A stretch of 64,000 nucleotides of DNA from Isoetes taiwanensis (taxonomy: Eukaryota > Streptophyta > Lycopodiopsida > Isoetales > Isoetaceae). Positions 22,172 to 34,100 of this stretch are shown in pieces. The position numbers were made by a program, and so were the translations under genes. Each line of letters starts with the position of its first letter. The first letter of the stretch is position 1. Location of the stretch: assembly GCA_021234155.1 (NCBI GenBank), contig JAJEKV010000186.1:577359-641358 (forward strand), given 5' to 3'. The notes beneath the pieces were generated by a model. It saw only the letters and a list, made by a program, of their open reading frames with translations, had not been told where the DNA came from and searched no databases.

Positions 22172-25100
22172 ATGTCCATACGTCACTCAGGCAGCATAGG
22201 CAGCCCTTGGGATGAGCTGACACCTTTTTGTGAACTCCCAGTTCTGGCGAAGGAGGAGCCCACTGACTATATACAAGGTGAGTCTCACATTTTTGCTGCT
22301 ATTGAGACCGGTCAGGCCGATTGTCAACCCAGTGTCATCTCTACAGTGGGCCAAATTGATAGCAAACCTTTTATTATCCTCATGGACACGGGTAGTACCC
22401 ACAATTTTGTATCCCCTTTGTTGGCTGAAATTCTGCACTTATCCCCTTTGAAATCTAAACCCAGACCAGTCACATTGGCTAGTGGAGCTGTTCGCCAGAC
22501 TCAAGGCATATCAAATTACCAGGGGCACCCATCACTTTGGGAGCTGAGCTTATGAATATTGGAAAGTATGATTTGATTTGGGAATGGAATTCCTGGCAGC
22601 ATCAAAGGCAAATATTGATTGTGAGAAGCCTAGGGTCACCTTCAACGCAGCAAATGGGGCCCGTGTTACTATATCAGGTAATGCAATCCATCCTATTATG
22701 CAGTGCATCTCCTTGCATAGCCTGGAAAAAGCTATTCGACGTAGACAAGTGGCTGGTATTATTAGGCTTGCGTCCTTTGAAACCAAGCAAGAGCAAATCA
22801 TTCAAGAATTGCCACCAACCATAGCCAGCCTCATTCATGAGTTCCAGGATCTCTTTCCAGATGAGATTCGTAAATTACCACCTTTTAGGGGGGTAGAGTG
22901 TGAGATTGCACTCCAGCCAGGTACCAAGCCTACCAGTAAGGCTCCATATCGCATGAGTACCCCTGAGTTAGCAGAACTTAAGAAACAGTTATAGGAACTT
23001 CTGAAGCTAGGCTTCATTCGGCCCAGTGTGTCACCTTTTGGAGCCCTTATCTTGTTTGTTAAAAAGAAGGATGGGACTTCGCGTATGTGTATCGATTACC
23101 GTCAAATAAGCTAAGTACTTTTCTAAGATAGATCTTCGCTCTGGCTACCATCAAATAAGAATTAGGAGGAGGACATTCACAAGTCTGCTTTTCATACTCG
23201 TTATGGACATTATGAGTTCACAGTTATGCCTTTTGGGCTCACCAATGCACCAGCACCCTTCATGCGTCTCATGAATGATGTCTTCAGAGACTATTTAGAC
23301 GAATTTGTTATTATTTTCTTTGATGACATTCTTATCTATAGTAAAACCCTGGAGGATCATGAATGCCATCTTCGGCTGGCCCGCCAGAAGTTGCGGCATC
23401 ACCAACTCTTTGCTAAGTTTTCCAAATGCAAATTTGCGACGGGGTCGACTATTTGGGCCATATTATTTCTGCTGAGGGTATAGCTACAGACCCGGCAAAA
23501 ATCGAAGCAGTCAAAGAGTGGCCGGCTCCTACCAATGTCTCGGAAGTCAGAAGTTTCTTGGAGCTGGTGGACTATTATCGTAAATTCGTTAAGGACTTTG
23601 CTAAAATTGCAGCACCCCTTACTGACCTGTCGAAACATGAGAAGGTTAAGGACTGGGTAGCACATTGGAAAAGAAAGGTTCAATCAGGCTTCCAACAACT
23701 AAAAGACGCCTTAATGTCGGCACCCGTCCTTACGTTATCTGATCCACAGAAGGATAAGGCGGTTGTGACTGATGCCAGTAAGATAGCAACAGGAGCCGTT
23801 TTGATGCAAGAGGGACGAGTCATACCCTATGATTCTAAGAAAATGAATGACGCAGAACAGAGATATCCCACTCGTGACCAAGAGTTACTTGCAGTCGTGT
23901 GGGCCTTGCGCATCTGGCGATATTATCTTCTTGGACGGCGATTCCAATTAGATACAGATCACCAAAGTCTCCAATATATCTTCACACAGGCTAATCTCAA
24001 TCTTTGACAAATCGACGCAGGTGGATAGAATTTTTGGAGGAATATGACTTTGAGGTTCTGTATAAACCCGGGAAACATAATGTTATTGCAGATGCCGTAT
24101 CTCGGCATCCGTTGACCACGTACCCATTGCAACGCCATTTCCACTCTAGCAAGTGAATTTGGGAAGACTATTGAGCAATCTCTTCCAACAGATCCCGAGT
24201 TCAGCGAAGTGTGGGGCAGTCTTTCTAAAGAGGCCAGGACAAATAAGGAGAGGGACACATTTAAACATTATAAGAAGCACGGTAACCTCTTATATTATCG
24301 CGATAAATTGTGTGTACCCGACTCATCAGGAGTTAGAAGGCTTATACTCCATGACACGCACAACAGCCCTATTGCTAGTCACATGGATTTATGAAAACAT
24401 ATTTCAAGATAAGATCCAGTTACTTTTGGCCGGGTATGAAGAAGCATATTGCCCACTACATTAAGCAGTGTCAACTTTGCCAACAGACAAAGGCCAAGCA
24501 GTTAAGAACACCGGGCACACTGGAACTTCTAGTCATCCCTAATGCAAAATGGAAAGTCATTACTATGAACTTCATTGTAGGCCTCCCACGCACACTTCGT
24601 GGATCCTTGATAGTGGTAGTTGACAAGCTTTCCAAGATGGCGCATTTCTTGCCATGTCACACCACCGACACTGCCTTGGATACAACACTTTTGTTCTCCA
24701 AGGAGATTTTTTGACTCCATGGTATGCTACGTACCATTATTTTGGATCGTGATCCTAAATTTGTTAGCGCTTTCTGGAAAGATTTCTTCAGCACTATACA
24801 AACCAAGCTTGCCATGAGTACCGCCTATCACCCTCAGACATATGGGCAGTCAGAACGTACTAATCGAATTATTGAGGATATGCTACGAAATTATGTCTGG
24901 AATAAGCAACTTCAATAGGCAGATTACATTCATTTGGTAGAATTTACCTATAATAGTACTAAACAGGAGTCCTCAAGGATGTCTCCCTTTATAATCACCT
25001 ATGGTTATCAGTGCCATACTCCGGATACGTGGCATAACCCAATTTCCAAAGTGGCAGTTTCACAACAGTTGCTTACGGATATGCAAGTTTTGGTAGAGTA

Positions 25101-25610
25101 GGTACGGGGGTATCTATTGGCAGCACAAAGTCGCCAAAAGAGTTTAGCCGATAGACACCGTACCCCGCGTGAGTTCCAGGTTGGTGAATCTGTATGGTTG
25201 AAGATTAAGGTTAAGCAGGCCAAGCTTAAAATTGGAAATTGCAAGAAATTGGCACCACGATGGGCGGGACCATTTCAGATCATCGAACGTATAGGTCCAC
25301 AAGCCTATAGGTTTAATTTGCCACTCATCTTAAGGTCCACAAGGTTTCCATGTAAGCCTTCTAAAGAAACACACCCCGGATCCTCATGAGATTCTTGATA
25401 CACCAACTCTTCTGGAGATGACGGACGAGCAGTTGGAAATTGTTCCAGAGGCTCTTCTTGACAGAGCATATAAGCAAACCAGAAGAACTATTGCAATATT
25501 TGGTTAAATGAAAACACTTACCTACTGAAGATGCTCCCTGGGTGCTTAAACAAAGACCTTGACAAGGCTTACTCTGACTTTATGCGGCAATGCCAAGGTC
25601 GGACCATCCA
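22172..25610 (+). pseudogene. Ty3/gypsy pol remains: protease, reverse transcriptase, RNase H, integrase, probable chromodomain
   Basis: Domains occur in gypsy order. The protease shows ILMDTGSTHNFVSP (about 22377-22420). Reverse transcriptase shows [15 protein letters not shown] (about 23060-23105), [15 protein letters not shown] and [10 protein letters not shown] (about 23310-23345), but the part between DYRQ and YFSKIDL is deleted. RNase H has TDASKIATGAVL (about 23768) and LDTDHQSLQYIF. Integrase has a zinc-binding HDTHN...CQLCQQTK region (about 24350-24495) and a core with TIILDRDPKFVSAFWK (24730-24780) and AYHPQTYGQSERTNR. The tail (LPTEDAPWVLKQR, about 25525) looks like a chromodomain, which would make it a chromovirus. 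Several frame breaks (near 22560, 22995, 23440, 24010, 24390, 24715 and 24915) show it is dead. Confidence 0.8.
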
Positions 25611-26325
25611 CGATGCTATCGACTTTTCCTCTATCTATCTTCTAATTAGGTTTTCTTGTATTCGTTTGTGGTTTTCATAGGTGAGATCTAAAGAAACCAT
25701 ATCACCATGCAGTAGCAAATGAAATACCAATGGAACTATTGAGAAGGAAAAACACTTATCGACTTCCTTCATGATGCCCACAATCTCGAGCAAGTAGCCC
25801 AAAGGAATGAGCTATCACAGGCTCCCGAGTCGACAAAAAAGAGCCAGGCCAACTATTCATCACCACAAATCCACATGTCCAGAATTCTATTCCCGAAAAA
25901 AGTAAACTGAAACGTGGTCTTTGTTTTTAACATAAATAGCTAAACACGAGAAAGTTTGTGATTGAAAAGAAATAGCCAAACATCATAAAGTTTGTGATTG
26001 AAAGAAACAAGGAGATGAAAAACTAATGAAGATTAGACAACCGTTAAACTTCTAAGACGAATTTTTGGATGATGCAATATATATAGGATTAGTAATTTTA
26101 ATTTTTAACCCATCCGGAAACGGGATACGGGCCATAGAGGCACTCATATGTAATATAAGACGGGAATTATTACCTCTAATAAGCCGATAAATCCAACGAG
26201 ACAGCTAGACGGCACCCACCCGTCACCCTTGTTTTGAAAATCTTCGTCATGGTTTACATTTTACAAATTTTAAGGTGACTGACTTCAACCCGCCTTTAGG
26301 TAAAGTTATTATCTGACTCTATGCA
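25611..26325. other. Non-coding stretch upstream of the methyltransferase gene
   Basis: It contains no LTR matching 19978-21470, so the gypsy copy lost its 3' end. The region should hold the promoter of the downstream gene, but I see no single convincing TATA box. Confidence 0.35.
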
Positions 26326-28182
26326 ATGGTACCCAAGACCTTGTATTATGCTTCCTGCGCAGCTGGTTTGGAGCCTGTATTGCTGGATGAGGTACGTTTA
26401 TTGCTGTCCTCATGATTGGTAAACTAACAAGATGGAAACAAGCTAGAAAACTGTTTATAATAAAATATTCTTTTGACATTATAGTTGTGATAACTTAGCT
26501 ATCAAAAGGTTCCATTTCTCAAGGCAGGAGCGTTAAATCAATTGTTAAACAGAAGCAGGATGAAAAATGAAGAATGTTATTCTTTTCAGAAGCGTTGAAG
26601 GTCTATTCCGCGTAATTGAGTCAAACAAGTTGTTAAAATAGAGACAGGGAGGCAACCAGATAATTTTAGAAATATTAAGAGTAAAAGTATAGTATTTGGT
26701 CCGAGTGAATCACAAATAATCTTGGCATCTGTCCTTGCCTACATTGAGTAAAACAAATGTTGCAGAAATGGCAATTAATTTTATGGCATGTCAATACTGT
26801 AAATTGTCATCCTATTGTGCACACACATCTCGGTAATATGGTTTAATTTGTTATTCAGGTAGATAAACTAAAGGAGACCAATATTGTTTCTAAATCGTGT
26901 CTTTTTGGGGGTGCGGTATTTGAGACCATGTCTTCACCACAGGTAAAACTTCTGTTATCACAAGGACCGAAGGAATCAGGATCTAAAACGTTTATGTTGC
27001 TTTGAAGGAAGTTTTTCAGCTACGGTCTGCTGACAATATCTATGCATTTCTTGGCCATTTTAAGGTATTATTACATTTCCAAATTTTGGTTTTGCTTTAA
27101 TAAAAGTATTACCATAAGAAATTGTAATTAACACCATATCTGTGTGCCTTCTGGATAAGGAATAAGCTTAGACTAGCGGTCGTAATTTTTAAAAAAATAT
27201 GGAGTATGAAAATATTGTTTAATTCTAGACAGAAGTAAACCAGCTTGTAGGTTCTAAAAGAGATTTAGCATAAATCACGACAGGCATGTATGATGTCATC
27301 ATGATCTCATGGCACCTTTTACATATCAAGGCATAGTGTACAAACCTGCCATCCACTAGTCTTTATGTGTTACTTCCTTCACCCTAAAAGGATGCCATAA
27401 GCAACGTTAGTTATTAGACGCATCCCAACTCTCTGCATGGAGAATCTGCTTGCAATTCAGCTTTTATCTTGTCTACTATCTCTGTATTTTCTCTGTTCAA
27501 ACAACATAGTTCGTGGGATCTTCTCATGCATGAATGCCATGAATGGCTTGCACTATATGCAATCTGAAGTTATTACAAGATCCCTGCTATTCTTCCAACA
27601 TGCATGAAGGTCCAAAGCATGCAGCGCGTACAACCCTTTCAATGCACTGGCATGTGTCTACTTCAAAATGCGAGTACTGTTACTATATCAAATGTTTGAA
27701 AGTTTGGTGTTGAAGAGATGAAGAAGAGCCACGACTCTTCAAATGGTCCTGTTCATCAATTTATGACTACATGTGCACGTTTCCTTCCTGCTATGTACAG
27801 TCATCACTTTGATGATCTTATTTCCATATAATAGGCACTTTATGTTTTCTCATCTCTTCCATGCTTGCAACCAAGTTAATGAAGTTCAGGAGTGTCCAGA
27901 AAGTTCCAGAACATTTATGACCCACCAGTTCGATTTGGAAATTTAAAGTAGTATGGTAATACAATAAGAAGTCTCAGGTAGAATCTAATGTTTCAAAGAA
28001 TGCATCCAGTGGCAATGTATATTGACCTATGTTTCACTTTTCATTCGCAGAACAATAATCCATTTAATGACCGAAAAGATGATAATAAACCTCATCTTCT
28101 CCATTATTGTTATCATTTTCTGCAGGATATGCCTCTACAGAAAGATGCCGCCATGATTTATTTGGGTGATTTAATCAGTAAG
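26326..28182 (+). CDS. N-terminal exon block of the THUMP methyltransferase
   Basis: Four phase-0 exons of 66, 84, 45 and 57 nt. The ATG at 26326 opens [19 protein letters not shown]. Exon 2 ends in the pattern [12 protein letters not shown], comparable with the GGVFFE-type strand that follows the start in this family. Exon 3 gives [15 protein letters not shown], the helix leading to the THUMP domain. Exon 4 gives [19 protein letters not shown]. Confidence 0.65.
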
Positions 28183-31100
28183 GTAAATCTCTTGGCTGCA
28201 TGGATCTTTTAGTTATTAGCAGGTGATTTATTATCCCCAATACAACTATCTAGGATTATGCGACATGTTTGAAGTCCCCAAAGACTGACGTTGACAAGGA
28301 AAGAAATTATAATTATTCAATGCAGGCTAGCCATGCTTGCTTTCATTCTGGGTTATGCTTGTAAGCTGGTAAACCAAATCTATGATCTAAGCTGCTGTAT
28401 AGGCATATGCTAGCTAAGGTGTTTCTTAAAGGCAGCAACAATGCTGTCAATATCCTATTGATTTATTCTCGTGTCCTCACGAGAGACAAATTTGTAATCC
28501 TGGAAAGCTCAACTGATAGTCCTTATTCTGGGGCATATTCTAAGATGGTTCTTTGTAGAATGTATGATTACATCTAAGCCTCTAGCCTTCAGATAAAAGA
28601 AGAGAGGAGAAAAGGAAGAAATCAGATTACAGAAATTGGAGAAGACAAGGTGCAGAAATCTATATTTACTTTGGGACATTCTGTCCATTGATTTTCTGCC
28701 ATTATAGGCCTCGTAAGGTGTCATGCCACTCAAGATTTTTGTTGGCGACCTGTTAAGAAGATAGACTGAAGTCAAAGCTGCTACAGCCAAAACCTACGAG
28801 GCATTTTCAATTGAGCCATAAGGAATCTCAGCATGTTAGCAATGGTCCAATTTCATCTCTCAACTACTCCATTGTGCTGCGAGGAGTAAAGTTGCGAGGA
28901 GTAAGGTGTAGGGACGTGTCACTGAAGGCCATTTTGGGCACAAGATTTTTCGAACTTTTTTGAAGTGAATTCTCCTCTATTATCAGTCCCAAGGCAGCGA
29001 ATTTTTAGCCCCTCAACCTGCAACCTAAATTTCTGAAAAGTGCTCAAAAGTTTCAGATTTGCTTTTGAGAAAATAAATCCACATCATTCTAGAATAATCA
29101 TCCACAAACAAAAGGAAGTATAATGTACCACCAAGTGGCCCTTCTGGCATACCCACAAAAGTCTGCATGAATGCGCATCAACGGAGTGCTTGACTCAAAT
29201 TCAGACTCATTTGGAAAAAGCATCCTATGTTGCTTCCCCAAAACACATGCTTCGCGTACGCCTTCATTTTCATGGACAGATTTTATGCCAAATTTCTGAA
29301 ATTTTGCAATCAGCCATGGCATTAACTTCATTAGTAATCCCATGAATGTTTGCCCATTTATCGTCAAAGAGGATTTTGAATTCCTTTTTAGCAATGCAAC
29401 CAACAGAAATCAAATTTCGTTTGAGCCCAGTGACTAACTTAACATTACTATACCAAAGAATTTTCTCTTCTTTATCCTTTATCTTATTAGAACCTTCTAC
29501 CTTAATGTCTAAAGCAGAATCATTTTCATGCGAAATTCTATCACCATCGTACCTTCTATGTACCTTTTAATTGTCAATATATGAGCTGAACAACCACTAT
29601 CTACTACATTGTCCGCTGTATTCACAAACATAGCAAATTCTTTTGAAGCGAAAGATGTACCTTCTTCGAGGAAATGCGACTCCTCCCATTTTTAATTTCA
29701 AAATACTCTTTTTCAAAGCGCAATCTGCTGCAACATGTCCAAATTCCTCACAACATTAGCATTTAACCTTCTTCTACCAATCAGCTTGCTGATTTTGCTG
29801 ATCAGATTGTGCATCAGGAGCTACTGTTCCTCGTCCTCTTCCACGTGAACTCCTTCCTCTACCTTTTTGAGGTGTATCACTAGAAAATTGTTGCTGAAAG
29901 TATGCGGACTGCGATCCTCTTCCATTCTCCCTATTAGATTTACCTCGTCCTCGAGAAAATCCAAAATTCAATTGCTCCTTGTTGGTCTTTGACTTTCGAC
30001 CTCAGTGCTTTCTCCTCCAAACCTGGAGCAACCTCCTCAAAAGTAGGTTGAGTTGTCATCGCCACCACCTCTAGATTGAAAGGCATCCAAGAAGCTTTCA
30101 AATTTTGGCGCCCCTTAATGGATAACATTATGCAAGTCATCTTTCCTTAATTCTACTCCAATCCCTGTCAGTTGAGCTGCGATTTCTCTAATTGAAGCAA
30201 GAAATTCCTTCATGTTTTTACAATCCTTCAACCTTAGGGCATTGACTTGATCCTTCAAATATTGTTTTCTTGTATGAGTCTTTGTCTCATAGAAGGTCTG
30301 AAATCTGATCCAAGTTTCATGGGCATATTTTATTTGAAGTGTATGCATTTGCATCTTCTCATCAATTGGAATTTTAATGAGGAATAAGGCCTTGTTATTC
30401 ACCTACAACTATTCCTGCTCCTTATCCGATGAAGAGGCATATTTTTCTGTGATGTTCCACTCACGGAAGGATTTGCGGAGGGCCTAGGATTAGTTCCATC
30501 AACAATCCCCATCAGACCTGCAAGCTCAAAGGCCAATTGCATCTTATCCTTCCATGCTGGGTAATTTCTACCATTCAGCATAAACTTCTCATGCAATATC
30601 ACTTTCTCCGTCTCTTCCATGACCTGCACACTAAACTTTGGATGGCCAACCTAATGGACATAGGCTGTAGGCTCTGATACCAAATGAAGGAAGAGAGGAG
30701 AAATTGAACAAAATAGATTACAGAAATTGGAGAAGGCAGGCGCAGAAATCTATATTACTTTGGGACTTGGGACATTCTATCCATTACATATAGCTTTAGT
30801 TTTAGAGCAAAACCCTAATTATGAAACCCTAATCTAGGAGTTTGGAAAGTCAACAGTCTTGACTGTATTGAATAGTCATGAATTATTTCTAACTTTTAAC
30901 AGTTCATATTAAGTTTAACACCAGACAGGCTGGAAGACATAGGTAAGTCTGAATCACATGATAATTCTATGAAATTTTGGAATGGTTTGATTATGTTTGT
31001 TTGGAACTATCACTCGACTGAATGTTTTTTGGTGTTATATTGGTTTGTAATGAAATGCACTTCCTAGCAGGTCGATTGGACCTCTGCCATAAAACTGTTT

Positions 31101-34100
31101 CACCAATGGCGAGGACTGTTCTTAGAATGTACTGAATCAGCTTCAGTCTCTTCTGGCATCCAAGCAATGACATTCCGTGTTACTTGTGAGAGGAAGTGTT
31201 TAAAGATGAAGAAACACCCATTCACTAGTATGGATATCGCAGGTAATTTGCTAGTATGAAGCCTCTATTCCTAAGTGCTCTTTTTCTAAATGTACCTTGA
31301 CAAATTTCTTTCTTTACTCTTATATGACTTTGAATTACAATGCCCAATAATGTGTTTTGCAGCTGCCTTAGGAGAAGGGGTGCAAAAGAAATTTGGGTGG
31401 CTGGGAGATATGCGTGGCTACAATGGTTTTTCCTAACCCTAATTCTACAAAGAGTAGGAAGAGATGGTAATGAATTTGAATTTTGAAACGATGTGAAATG
31501 AATTGCAGTGTGTTTGAGTTTGTGGCAAATTGAGCTTCTTGCCTCAACTAATTGCCGTCTTAGTGGTTCGGCCAATTGAGTTGGTTGCATGCCATTTTGT
31601 GCTATTGGTGCCAATTGGTTAGTTTGGACCAGTAATACGATGGCAAGAACATCGTTTTGAAAAAATTTACTGGTGAGATGAGATTTGATAGACTCATGGA
31701 TGGTGATGGATTTAATTCAACTAGGAGAAACAAGGAGAGAAGGCGAAAACCAGAATCTCATTATTAGTTATGCATGACGGACTAGAAAACATAGAGAACG
31801 TCACCTATATATGGTAACATATCAACTCTAGTGCCACTTGTGCTAATGACCAAATATTACCCCCAGAGACATCTAACTTTACCGCTAGAGGCATCTAACT
31901 TTTAACCTTTACACAAACATTACTTAATTTACTCATTATATCCTTCATTTTCCCCTTTTAATGAGCAAACTTTATGGAAATATTCACAAAGTCACTGCGG
32001 GGAGATATTCTTCAAACTGTAAACTCCAAGTTTGCTTCTAAATGCTTCGAACTTCTCTTTTGGAAATGGCTTGGTCATAATATCTGCTGGCTGATCATGT
32101 GTATTGCAGTAAATAAGCTCAATAGTACCATCTAGTATCTTTTCTCTGATAAAATGATACTGCAGCTTGCTATGCACATGGAAAACAGGATTGTTTGCCA
32201 GCTGAATGCTGCAAATTGTCACAATAAATGACGGTCTTGTTCTGCCTCAGAATTTGCAACGCATCAAACATTTTGTGGAGCCAAATGGCTTCGCTAGCTG
32301 CATCTGCACAAGCTCTATATTCAGCCTCAGTAGAACTTTTAGAAACTGTGGGCTGCTTTTTACTGCTGCAACTAATAACTGCGGTGCCAAATATGAACAC
32401 ATCCGCTTGTGGAACGACGATCCTCCACACAGCCAGCATAATCCGCATCACAAAATCCTTCAAGTTCTGAGAAGCATAAACTTCCTTCCAATTGAAGTTT
32501 ACTGTTATGTCTATAAAATAGACCAAAATCTGAAGTTCCCTTTAAACAGCGTAGGATTCTTTTCGCCATTTTCCAATGCATCTCAGATGGTTTAGTCATA
32601 TACTTCCTTGCCAATCCTATGGCAAATTGCTAATTCTGGTCTGGTGGCATTGAGATACATCAGACTTCTTACTAACTTTCTATAAAGTGTTTCATCACAC
32701 TTCTCTCTTCCATCGTGAATTGACAATTGTTTACTGACCTCCACAGGAGTTATTCATCGCCTTGCAGTTATCCATTCCGAACTTCTTTAACACATATAAT
32801 GTGTACTTAATTTGCGACATGAATATACCATCGTCACGCTGCCACACTTCAATTCCCAGAAAATAATGTATCAGGCCAAAATCTGTCATTTCAAAAGTCT
32901 CGTTCAACATGCATTTTGTCTCTTCTATTAAGTCTCGATTATTACCTGTAATAATCAAGTCATTATTGCCTGTAACTTGCTTTAGTCCATAGATTGATTT
33001 AATCAATCTGCATACGTAATTTTCCTTTCCAGGAATCTCAAAGCCTTGTGGCTGGGCCATGTAAACTTCCTCCTTTAAATCTCCATCTAAAAATGCACTT
33101 TTCACATCCATCTGATGGATTTTCCATCCTTGTTGAGCTGCCAATGCTATAATAGTAAAGTCTCATCGTAATCAATTCCTTCGCGTTGCGCATATCCTTT
33201 GGCCACTAATCTCGCCTTCTTATCAACTTGCCCATCAGATTCCTATAGACCCATTTGCAGCCAATAATATTCTCTATTCAGGCTCGGGAACAAGTTCCCA
33301 TGTATGATTCTTTTGCAACGAATCATATTCTGCGCGCATTGCTTGCTGCCATTCAGGCATTGCAGCGGCTTCTTCAAAATATTGCGGATCATGTGTGTGT
33401 ATTATTTCTGTCGTAAGTGCAAAATTGCATTGCTCCTTTACTTTGGCTGATTTACTGCGCGTAATAGGCCCTGTGTAACCTGGTTTTGTACCAAACATGA
33501 CTTCTTTTCCCTTTGTTGTAGAACTTGTATCAGTTTTTGCTTTAGGTAAATTAAAAAACTCCTCTCCATGTTCATCCTTGAAATATTTTACTCCACTTAC
33601 TTTAGATGCATTATCTGGTTCATCTGGTATAGCAGCAGATTTTACATGTTGTCCCTGTTTAAAACTCTCTGAACAAGCATCTTCACTCCTAATTTCATAA
33701 AAAACAATGGAAAAGGATCTCCACACTTTTCAGTTTCTGATACACCTACTGCGCTACTGGGACCTGCAATGCTTTCATAAAGAACACATCTCGAGATATA
33801 ACTCGAGATATAAGCAGCTTATTTTTAACAAGATCCCATATCCTATATGCCTTTGCATTATCTGCGTGGCCAACAAATATGCCAGGTATTGCTTTCATTT
33901 CAAACTTCCTTACGTGTCCCAATATTTTAACGTATGCTTTGCATCCAAAAACTTTAAAATGTCCTACACTTGGTCTTCGTCCACAATATGCCTGTATTGG
34001 TGTCATGCTCAAAACTAATTTAGTGGGCGATCTGTTTAAAATGTACACAGCTGTATGAACAGCAAACGACCAAAATCTTTTTGGTAAATTATTTTTCAAA

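Larger units (their letters stand above)
28594..30901 (-). mobile_element. Copia A: Ty1/copia element lacking reverse transcriptase and RNase H
   Basis: On the minus strand the order is 5' LTR (30901-30685, starting TGTTAAAAG), primer binding site, gag (30629-29774), a GAG-pre-integrase block ([11 protein letters not shown], about 29250), integrase C-terminus ([20 protein letters not shown], about 28765) and then directly a ~95-bp piece of the LTR end (28594-28690). The reverse transcriptase and RNase H genes and most of the 3' LTR are therefore missing in one deletion. It lies in the large intron of the methyltransferase gene. Confidence 0.78.

Noticed and set aside
25611-26325. Expected 3' LTR of the gypsy element
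   Set aside because: No segment here matches the 19978-21470 LTR or shows its TGTGACG terminus, so the 3' LTR is absent rather than overlooked.
31225-31614. 129-codon minus frame in the methyltransferase intron
   Set aside because: No domain, irregular composition, and no link to flanking element frames.
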